The notes below the pieces were generated by a model that saw only the letters and a list, made by a program, of their open reading frames with translations, did not search any database and had not been told where the DNA came from. Positions 1-5,540 of a DNA stretch of 5,540 bases are shown in pieces. Source of the DNA: an uncultured Ruminococcus sp. (GTDB lineage: Bacteria; Bacillota; Clostridia; Oscillospirales; Ruminococcaceae); NCBI GenBank assembly GCA_900556055.1, contig USNJ01000136.1, forward strand, positions 1 to 5,540, in the 5' to 3' direction. Positions within the stretch are counted from its first letter, which is position 1. The number at the start of each line of letters is the position of its first letter. The translations under genes were made by a program, and so were the position numbers.

Positions 1-501
1 CGCAAGCAGCTTTTCGTATACTTTGGTCGTCGGCACCATATCATCTGCGATCTTCGGCATTATCACCGTTCCGATCTCAAAATTGCCGAGCACCTCGGGC
101 AGTCCGCCGATATGATCGGAATGAGGATGCGTTGCAATAACAATGTCCAGTTTATCGTACCCAAGCTCAGAAATATAGTCGGAAACCTTTTGTCCGTATT
201 CCTTTTCGCCTGCGTCAATAAGTATAGTTTTGGGACCTGCTTCAATGAAAATACTGTCCCCCTGCCCTACATCTATGTAATGCACCCGCACCTCGGAATT
301 TTTGAATTCCTCGGGGATAGATGAACCTTCGCTCTGAAAAGCATCTCCGCTGCCAATCCAGCTTGAAATGCGTATAATTCCCATCTCATTAAGCACACCT
401 ATTATAAATGCAGCAGCAAGGACTGCAATTGCGCAGTATTTTATGATATCTGTCAGTGTCTGCCCCGTGAATTGCTTCTTTTTTCTTTTTCTTTTTGCCA
501 T
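1..501 (-). CDS. Membrane-anchored MBL-fold hydrolase, ComEC C-terminal-like (partial, 3' end outside window)
   Basis: The first 167 residues are present, and the frame is still open at base 1. A very basic N-terminus (MAKRKRKKKQ) is followed by one hydrophobic segment at about residues 18-39, so the protein is probably anchored with its catalytic domain outside the membrane. After a short linker comes the hallmark DVGQGDS (77-83), then LIDAG (94-98) and the metal-binding motif THPHSDH (H125, H127, D129, H130). DVGQGDS plus HxHxDH is typical of the metallo-beta-lactamase domain at the C-terminus of the DNA-uptake protein ComEC and of stand-alone relatives in Firmicutes; the ComEC channel segments are not in the part visible. 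The substrate is unknown: a nuclease or phosphodiesterase is possible by family analogy only. The ATG at 501 is the most upstream start, because an in-frame TAA lies at 513-511. The gene overlaps the end of the ygiQ-like gene by 49 bases in another frame. Confidence 0.88.
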   Translation of the reverse strand, partial: MAKRKRKKKQFTGQTLTDIIKYCAIAVLAAAFIIGVLNEMGIIRISSWIGSGDAFQSEGSSIPEEFKNSEVRVHYIDVGQGDSIFIEAGPKTILIDAGEKEYGQKVSDYISELGYDKLDIVIATHPHSDHIGGLPEVLGNFEIGTVIMPKIADDMVPTTKVYEKLLA

Positions 502-2372
502 TTTCTGTTTTTATCCTTAACATTTCGTTTATCAGATGAAGAAGATGAACGCTTTTTCATATTCTGAGCGGCAATATATTCTCTGTCGGGCTGAACAAGA
601 CACTCTTTTCCGTAACCGATAAGGTCAGTGCGGCCTGCACGTTTCAGTGCCTCGATCACCTTATGCTTATTTTCTGGCTTGAAATACTGGAGAAGTGCCC
701 TCTGCATTCCCTTTTCCTCTGCAGTTTTCGGAACAAAAACCTTTTCCATCGTATACGGATCAAGTCCCGTATAGAACATGCACGTCGATATCGTACCGGG
801 TGTCGGGTAAAAATCCTGCACCTGTTCGGGACGTATCTTCAGGCTTTTCAGGAAAAGTGCCAGTTCTACTGCCTCTTTAAGCGTACTTCCGGGGTGCGAT
901 GACATCAGATACGGAACAAGATACTGCTCCTTGCCAATCTGCTTTGTCATGCGGTAAAACTTTTCCTGGAATTTTTTGTATGCTTCAATATGCGGCTTGC
1001 CCATTTTATCAAGAACGACCGCTGAACAATGCTCAGGTGCGACCTTCAGCTGTCCGCTGACATGATACTCAATAAGTTCACGCATAAATTCGTCATTTGT
1101 ATCTTCCAGAAGATAGTCGTAACGAATTCCCGAGCGGATAAAAACACGCTTTACGCCGTCGATCTTTCTGATTTTTCTCAGCAGATCAAGATATTCTGTA
1201 TGATCAACCGTAAGATTTTTACATGGAGTGGGCGCAAGACATTTTTTACCCTTGCAAAGCCCCATTGTAAGCTGTTTTTCGCAGGATGTATGCCTGAAAT
1301 TTGCAGTTGGACCTCCGACATCGTGGATATATCCCTTGAAATTCGGCAGTGTCGTCAGCAGCTTCGCCTCACGAAGCACCGATTCCTCGCTTCTGACGGA
1401 TATCCTGCGTCCCTGATGAAGTGCGATCGAACAGAAATTGCAGAACCCGAAGCAGCCTCGGTTATGTGTTATCGAAAATTCAACTTCCTCAATTCCCGGA
1501 ACACCGCCCTGCGGCTCATATATCGGATGATAGGAACGCATATACGGAAGCTCGTATACATGGTCAAGCTCCTCAGTCGTCAGTGAAAGTGCAGGCGGGT
1601 TCTGCACCAGCATATACTTGTCGTGACGCTGGATTATAGTTTTTCCGTAGACCTCGTCCTGCCAGTCATACTGCTGTCTGCACGCTTTTGCGTACATTTC
1701 CTTTGACTCGCAGACCTGCTTATATGTCGGACATTCAACCGCTCCGAACGGCGTATTCTTCGGCTCTGTCAGGTAACATGTGCCCCTTATATCGGTAAGA
1801 TCATGCACATTTTCGCCTGCTGCAAGCCTTTTGCATATCTCGGCTATCTGATGTTCTGACATTCCGTACATCAGCAGATCGGCGCCGCTGTCCAATAAAA
1901 CGGTCGGACGCACTGCATCGTCCCAGTAATCATAATGCGCAAAACGGCGAAGCGACGCTTCAAGACCGCCTATGCATATCGGCATATCGCTGCCGTATAT
2001 CTCACGGAGCTTTTTACAGTAGACGATCACCGCCCTGTCAGGACGTTTTCCTGCTTTTCCTCCGGGAGAATATGCATCGTCCGAACGCTTTCTTTTTGCG
2101 GAGGTGTAATGTGCGACCATGGAGTCAATATTGCCTGATGTTACCATAAAACCGTACTTCGGCGTGCCGAGCTTTTTGAAATCTTTGTCGCTGTGCCAGT
2201 CAGGCTGCGCAATGATGCCGACTGTAAATCCGCAGTCCTCGATCATTCGGGAGATTATGGATATACCGAAGCTAGGGTGATCGACATATGCGTCACCCGT
2301 TATGCAGATAAAATCAAGCTGATCTATCCCTCGTTCATTCATATCCTGTTTTGATATAGGCAAATACGGCAT
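453..2372 (-). CDS. ygiQ: YgiQ family radical SAM protein
   Basis: This complete 639-residue protein is close to the usual family length (E. coli YgiQ is somewhat longer). The N-terminal YgiQ-type domain has the conserved GDAYVDHPSFG (26-36) and the ICIGGLEASLRRFAHYDYW stretch (about 132-150). The radical SAM core starts near 295 with RGCFGFCNFCS: C307, C311 and C314 form CX3CX2C, which ligates the 4Fe-4S cluster that cleaves S-adenosylmethionine. A second cysteine group (C364, C373, C378, C384) lies inside the core, followed by SGIRYDYLL (414-422) and VAPEHCS (444-450). The C-terminal region (about 515-600) contains DFYPTPGT and the TGLDPY motif seen in family members. The tail from 605 is low-complexity, with a six-serine run followed by Lys/Arg/Glu. 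The reaction is not established for this family. The ATG start is supported by a GAGGT site seven bases upstream. It lies 43 bases after ftsK and overlaps the next gene. Confidence 0.95.
   Translation of the reverse strand: MPYLPISKQDMNERGIDQLDFICITGDAYVDHPSFGISIISRMIEDCGFTVGIIAQPDWHSDKDFKKLGTPKYGFMVTSGNIDSMVAHYTSAKRKRSDDAYSPGGKAGKRPDRAVIVYCKKLREIYGSDMPICIGGLEASLRRFAHYDYWDDAVRPTVLLDSGADLLMYGMSEHQIAEICKRLAAGENVHDLTDIRGTCYLTEPKNTPFGAVECPTYKQVCESKEMYAKACRQQYDWQDEVYGKTIIQRHDKYMLVQNPPALSLTTEELDHVYELPYMRSYHPIYEPQGGVPGIEEVEFSITHNRGCFGFCNFCSIALHQGRRISVRSEESVLREAKLLTTLPNFKGYIHDVGGPTANFRHTSCEKQLTMGLCKGKKCLAPTPCKNLTVDHTEYLDLLRKIRKIDGVKRVFIRSGIRYDYLLEDTNDEFMRELIEYHVSGQLKVAPEHCSAVVLDKMGKPHIEAYKKFQEKFYRMTKQIGKEQYLVPYLMSSHPGSTLKEAVELALFLKSLKIRPEQVQDFYPTPGTISTCMFYTGLDPYTMEKVFVPKTAEEKGMQRALLQYFKPENKHKVIEALKRAGRTDLIGYGKECLVQPDREYIAAQNMKKRSSSSSDKRNVKDKNRKWQKEKEKRSNSRGRH
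514..518 (-). promoter_or_regulatory. Ribosome binding site of the MBL-fold gene
   Basis: AAGGA on the minus strand lies 12 bases upstream of the ATG at 501, inside the upstream coding region. The spacing is longer than usual, so initiation may be modest or helped by ribosomes finishing the ygiQ-like gene. It supports the start because no other in-frame start exists between the TAA at 513-511 and the ATG. Confidence 0.5.
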
Positions 2373-2378
2373 TTTTAC

Positions 2379-2383
2379 ACCTC
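2379..2383 (-). promoter_or_regulatory. Ribosome binding site of ygiQ-like gene
   Basis: GAGGT (within AGAGGTG) on the minus strand lies about six to seven bases before the ATG at 2372, a near-ideal Shine-Dalgarno position that fixes the start. The rest of the 43-base gap after ftsK is A/T-rich. I see no hairpin terminator in it and no -35/-10 pair with acceptable spacing, which favours read-through from ftsK. Confidence 0.75.
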
Positions 2384-2415
2384 TTTTGGAAATTTCAGTT
2401 TATTTTATTAACAAT

Positions 2416-5217
2416 TCAATTATTTTCTGACGATCCTTCGCTGTCTTTATTCTCCATTGCAAGCTTTCTCTGCAGCCACATTTCGCGCGTCATAAGTACG
2501 GCTCTCGGCTTTGCGCCCTCAAACGGTCCGACAACTCCGAGTTCTTCCAACTGATCTATTATTCTCGCAGCACGGGCATATCCAAGCTTCAAACGTCTCT
2601 GAAGAGATGAGGTTGATGCCTGTCCTGCCTCGATAACGACCTCGATAGCCTTCTCGACCATTTCATCATCGAACATATCCGAGCCGCCTGAGCTGTCAGA
2701 TGCACCCTTTTCGCCCTTCGGAACGGGTACATTCTTCTCGATCTCCTGGAGTATCTCATCGCTGTAATCGGCAGTTCCGCCGCTCTTTATGAAGTTTACG
2801 ACTGCTTCGACCTCCTTCGATGAGCAGAAGCAGCCCTGAATTCTGACAGGCTTAGGTATTCCCGACGGATAATAGAGCATATCGCCGTAGCCAAGCAGCT
2901 TTTCGGCACCCGCCGTGTCGATTATCGTTCTTGAATCGACCTGGGATGAAACAGTAAGTGCGATTCGGCTCGGGATATTCGCCTTGATAAGTCCCGTGAT
3001 TACATCTACCGTAGGACGCTGAGTTGCGATAATAAGGTGCATTCCCGCCGCTCTCGCCATCTGAGCAAGACGGCAGATAGCGTCCTCGACCTCGTTTGAC
3101 GCAGCCATCATCAGGTCGGCAAGCTCATCTATCGCTATCACGATCTGCGGGAGCGGAGCCATTCCGTCAGTTTCATCGGCAAGCTCGTTATATCCCTTAA
3201 GATCACGCACATTGCTGTCCGCAAACAGCTTGTATCGCTTCAGCATTTCCTGAACCGCCCATGACAGTGCGCCTGCCGCCTTTCTCGGATCCGTTACAAC
3301 AGGTATCAGAAGATGCGGAATACCGTCATAAATCTTGAATTCAACCATTTTCGGGTCAATAAGCACAAGACGTACTTCATCGGGCGATGCATTGTAAAGG
3401 ATACTCATGATTATCGAGTTCGTGCAGACGGATTTACCTGAACCCGTCGTACCTGCGATGATAACATGCGGCATCTTTGCGATATCGCCGATGATAACAT
3501 TGCCCTCGATATCTCTGCCGACAGCAAACGCAAGCTTGCTCTTGGCAGACCTGAACTCACTGCTCTCGATCATCTCACGCAGGCTGACCGTATCCTTTAT
3601 GCGGTTCGGCACTTCGACTCCGACCGCTGCTTTTCCGGGGATAGGTGCTTCGATACGCACTCCCGCAGCCGCCAGATTAAGTGCGATATCATCGGAAAGT
3701 CCCGTGATCTTGGATATCTTAACGCCCGCACTCGGCTGAAGCTCATATCTCGTTACCGTCGGACCTCTGTGGATATCAACAATCCTTGTCTGAACGCCGA
3801 AGCTCTGGAGCGTATTTACGAGAGTTTCGGCATTATTCTTCATTTCCGCCTCTGCGCCCTCCGCATTCTGACTGTTGTCAGACGGCTTCAGCAGGTCGAT
3901 CGGCGGGAATGCATACTTTCTCATCTCGGGAGCAGCATTCTCATTTTCGGATATTTCCTTGGCAATATCAGCGGCTGTCGGCTGCGGAGGAAGGTCATAT
4001 TCCTCGTCATCAGGCTTGATCGCCGTATGAGACTGCTTGATATCGACAGTCTTGGGCTTCTCGGCAGGCTGCTGTGATGCAGCGAGTGCCGCAGCTTCTT
4101 CCTTTGCCTTTTTCTTTGCCTCTGTCGCTTTTCTTATAAGCTCGGTAAGGCTGTCATCGGCAGCCTCCGTTTCCTCTTTTTTCTCGGGTTCGGAAGGCTT
4201 GATATCCGCTTTATCGGACATATCCGCCTTCTCAGCAGGCTTTTCGGGAACAGGCTCTTCCTTTTTCTCCTCAGCCTTCTGAACGGCAGACTCATGCACT
4301 TTTCCTGCATTAACAGGCTTCGGCGCAGATACTACAGGATGCATAGGCATATCGGTCTCAATTGTATTTTCCTTGCTGACCGGTGCATTTCCCTTGTCAT
4401 CAGCCGCATCTAACAGTACCTTTTTATCGGCAGTTTTCTGCTTCTTTCCGACAGGCATGGGTATATCAACATTGAAATTCTTTTGGATAGCCTTCGCTTC
4501 CTCTTCGGGGACATCATCATTGGGAACGACCTTTTCACGCTGCTTTCTGCGCTCCTCAGCCATTCTCACATCGTCCTCTCTCGCCTCCCTGACAGCTTCC
4601 GCCATGCCCTTTACAGGCTTGCTGAACCATTTTACGACATCTACTATCGTTTTGTTGGACATTACCATTATCAGAGTCAGCACGAGGAGAATAATTATTA
4701 TCGACGCACCTGTTTTCTTGAATAATCCAAGAAGAGGACCTGCGATTATGATGCTGACGATCCCGCCGCCCTGCAAAGCCTTTCCGTCATTGTAAAGCTT
4801 CGGTATCATATCGGCAAATACCTTGCTTCCCTTTATCTCGCCGACGAAGAATATCTGCACCATTGCCGAGATAAGAAGTATGGCAGCAGCACCCTGGATA
4901 GCCTTTCCTGCGACAGTCTTGCCTGATTTGTCCATAGCCATCATCACCGACGAATACAGCAGAACAGGCGCAACAAGATATACCGAAAGGCCGAAAAGTC
5001 CCCTCAGAAGGTTATGTATCGCTTTCCATGCAGCCTCGCCCTCGATCAGGGTAAGCAGCAGCACGAGAATGCCGACAGAAAAGAGGACGACCGAGTACAT
5101 TACCCTGTCCTGAGCTTCTTTCTGCTTTTTTGCGGCTGCCGTCTGCTTCGACGATCTTGATGACGATGATCCTGAGCGCGGGCTGTTTGATGATGTTGAT
5201 TTTTTCTGAGCGGGCAT
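2416..5217 (-). CDS. ftsK: DNA translocase FtsK/SpoIIIE
   Basis: This complete 933-residue septal DNA pump moves chromosomal DNA across the closing division or sporulation septum using ATP. The N-terminus is Ser/Lys-rich. Hydrophobic segments at about 39-58, 71-95, 104-125, 151-166 and 169-187 form the membrane domain. A charged, low-complexity Lys/Glu/Ala/Pro linker runs from about 200 to 435. The motor follows: an alpha-type region at about 455-560, Walker A GTTGSGKS (589-596, K595), Walker B IVIAIDELADL (D697, E698), ATQRP (731-735) and the SRIALTVSSQVDSRTI stretch (750-765). A winged-helix gamma domain (about 847-905, with SSLQRRLKLGYARAARIIDQL) would read the polar DNA motifs that orient translocation. 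It is longer than B. subtilis SpoIIIE, mainly because of the linker. Whether it serves division, sporulation or both cannot be told from sequence. The ATG is backed by AAGGA nine bases upstream. It follows the uppP remnant by 16 bases. Confidence 0.97.
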   Translation of the reverse strand: MPAQKKSTSSNSPRSGSSSSRSSKQTAAAKKQKEAQDRVMYSVVLFSVGILVLLLTLIEGEAAWKAIHNLLRGLFGLSVYLVAPVLLYSSVMMAMDKSGKTVAGKAIQGAAAILLISAMVQIFFVGEIKGSKVFADMIPKLYNDGKALQGGGIVSIIIAGPLLGLFKKTGASIIIILLVLTLIMVMSNKTIVDVVKWFSKPVKGMAEAVREAREDDVRMAEERRKQREKVVPNDDVPEEEAKAIQKNFNVDIPMPVGKKQKTADKKVLLDAADDKGNAPVSKENTIETDMPMHPVVSAPKPVNAGKVHESAVQKAEEKKEEPVPEKPAEKADMSDKADIKPSEPEKKEETEAADDSLTELIRKATEAKKKAKEEAAALAASQQPAEKPKTVDIKQSHTAIKPDDEEYDLPPQPTAADIAKEISENENAAPEMRKYAFPPIDLLKPSDNSQNAEGAEAEMKNNAETLVNTLQSFGVQTRIVDIHRGPTVTRYELQPSAGVKISKITGLSDDIALNLAAAGVRIEAPIPGKAAVGVEVPNRIKDTVSLREMIESSEFRSAKSKLAFAVGRDIEGNVIIGDIAKMPHVIIAGTTGSGKSVCTNSIIMSILYNASPDEVRLVLIDPKMVEFKIYDGIPHLLIPVVTDPRKAAGALSWAVQEMLKRYKLFADSNVRDLKGYNELADETDGMAPLPQIVIAIDELADLMMAASNEVEDAICRLAQMARAAGMHLIIATQRPTVDVITGLIKANIPSRIALTVSSQVDSRTIIDTAGAEKLLGYGDMLYYPSGIPKPVRIQGCFCSSKEVEAVVNFIKSGGTADYSDEILQEIEKNVPVPKGEKGASDSSGGSDMFDDEMVEKAIEVVIEAGQASTSSLQRRLKLGYARAARIIDQLEELGVVGPFEGAKPRAVLMTREMWLQRKLAMENKDSEGSSENN

Positions 5218-5226
5218 TTACCGTCG

Positions 5227-5231
5227 TCCTT
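5227..5231 (-). promoter_or_regulatory. Ribosome binding site of ftsK
   Basis: AAGGA (within AAAGGA) on the minus strand lies nine bases before the ATG at 5217 and sits in the 16-base gap after the uppP stop. It supports the start at 5217 over the later in-frame Met at residue 40, which would remove the basic N-terminus. Confidence 0.75.
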
Positions 5232-5233
5232 TC

Positions 5234-5464
5234 TTATTTTGCGAGATATTCGGGGATAGTCATGCCGATGTGATGTTCAAAAAATCCTGCGGCAACAACG
5301 AGAATTCCGAGAATAAGCGTGTAATATGCGAATACCTTGAATTTTCCGTCCTTTATGAGCCATTTCACAAGCTTTATAGCGAGAAATCCCACAACAGCCG
5401 AAACTGCAAAGCCTATCAGCAGCGGCAGAATATGTTCGCTGTTCTCAGCCGCATTGAAATCCTT
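5234..5464 (-). pseudogene. uppP: 3' fragment of undecaprenyl-diphosphate phosphatase (UppP/BacA)
   Basis: About 76 C-terminal codons survive, ending in TAA at 5236-5234. The translation contains ILPLLIGFAVSAVVGFLAIKL, a membrane segment, then KDGKFKVFAYYTLILGILVV, a second one, and a short tail ending IPEYLAK. The GF-(x)n-VVGFLAIK and KFKxFAxYxxILGILV pattern is the recognised end of UppP, the integral-membrane enzyme that dephosphorylates undecaprenyl diphosphate to recycle the cell-wall lipid carrier and gives some bacitracin resistance. Family members have roughly 260-280 residues, so about 190 are missing, including the catalytic N-terminal glutamates and the PGxSRSG region. Upstream of about 5465 the frame stops resembling UppP and meets TGA at 5521-5519, with no ATG, GTG or TTG start between that stop and the UppP-like part. 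The sequence there reads as a transposase on the other strand. The break may be a real disruption or an assembly join; the exact edge is uncertain by some ten bases. Confidence 0.78.
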
Positions 5465-5540
5465 CTGCCCAAAGACTCCACTTTGGCAATGGATCGTGGT
5501 TATGTGGACAACAGAACTTCACGCTTCATTTCTTCTATGG
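5465..5540 (+). mobile_element. Internal fragment of a DDE transposase (IS4-like), partial at window edge
   Basis: Plus-strand codons from 5465 read LPKDSTLAMDRGYVDN and then RTSRFISSM, open to the last base. A short Leu-Pro-Lys-containing turn followed by a hydrophobic strand and (M)DRGY is the usual surrounding of the second catalytic Asp in DDE transposases of the IS4-like Tnp_1 group (Asp codon at 5492-5494). Only about 25 codons are visible. No start codon, first Asp, Glu motif or terminal inverted repeat can be seen, so this is an interior piece and not an intact IS end. It faces opposite to the uppP remnant it abuts. The family assignment is tentative, but the fit is clearly better than the alternative minus-strand reading, which has a stop and no similarity to UppP. 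Confidence 0.5.

Noticed and set aside
112..324. 70-codon open frame on the plus strand.
   Set aside because: It is antisense to the MBL-fold catalytic core, whose HxHxDH and DVGQGDS motifs clearly mark the minus strand as coding.
475..498. A-rich slippery-looking run (A AAA AAG) in the ygiQ/MBL overlap, suggesting a programmed -1 frameshift that would fuse YgiQ to the MBL protein.
   Set aside because: A -1 shift from the ygiQ frame would indeed enter the MBL frame, but the heptamer is in phase with the MBL codons and not with the ygiQ codons. A normal ATG and an AAGGA site also serve the MBL gene.
1029..1586. 185-codon open frame on the plus strand within the ygiQ-like gene.
   Set aside because: It lies entirely antisense to a well-conserved radical SAM coding region. 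Its translation has no recognisable domain, and its length is explained by the opposite-strand codon bias.
2265..2282. VDHPSFG in YgiQ as a cobalamin-binding DxHxxG motif, which would make it a B12-dependent radical SAM enzyme.
   Set aside because: The Asp is directly next to the His rather than two residues before it, so the motif does not fit. It is better read as the YgiQ family's own N-terminal signature.
2373..2415. A/T-rich gap before ygiQ as a possible promoter or terminator.
   Set aside because: No -35/-10 pair with 16-18 base spacing and no inverted repeat followed by a T run could be found. Only the ribosome binding site is supported.
3466..4077. 203-codon open frame on the plus strand within ftsK, and similar shorter ones at 4037-4795.
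   Set aside because: They are antisense to the FtsK motor and linker. The Ser/Ala/Phe-rich translations are what the complement of a Lys/Glu/Ala-rich region gives, and no family is recognisable.

Overview
The window is a tightly packed block of minus-strand housekeeping genes. It most likely comes from a Gram-positive anaerobe of the Clostridia, probably Oscillospiraceae/Ruminococcus-like. That is an inference from the style of the FtsK/SpoIIIE and YgiQ proteins, the strong AAGGA/GAGGT-type ribosome binding sites and the moderate base composition; there is no rRNA or other taxonomic marker.

In the direction of transcription (right to left) the layout is as follows. A 3' fragment of uppP (undecaprenyl-diphosphate phosphatase) lies at about 5464-5234. 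After 16 bases comes a complete ftsK/spoIIIE DNA translocase (5217-2416, 933 aa). After 43 bases comes a complete YgiQ-type radical SAM protein (2372-453, 639 aa). Last is the first 167 codons of a membrane-anchored MBL-fold hydrolase of the ComEC C-terminal type (501 to beyond base 1), whose start overlaps the end of ygiQ by 49 bases. The short gaps and overlap, the strong Shine-Dalgarno sites, and the absence of a visible promoter or terminator suggest one transcription unit. The four products have no known shared pathway: one recycles the cell-wall lipid carrier, one pumps DNA at the septum, and the other two have no established physiological role.

At the right edge (about 5465-5540) the uppP reading frame breaks off. 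The sequence there reads better on the plus strand as a piece of a DDE transposase containing DRGY. This is either an insertion/rearrangement that destroyed uppP or an artefactual join at a contig end, and it is the most notable irregularity in the window. I found no RNA gene, CRISPR array or convincing new multi-gene system. No stretch longer than 43 bases lies outside a coding region or gene remnant.
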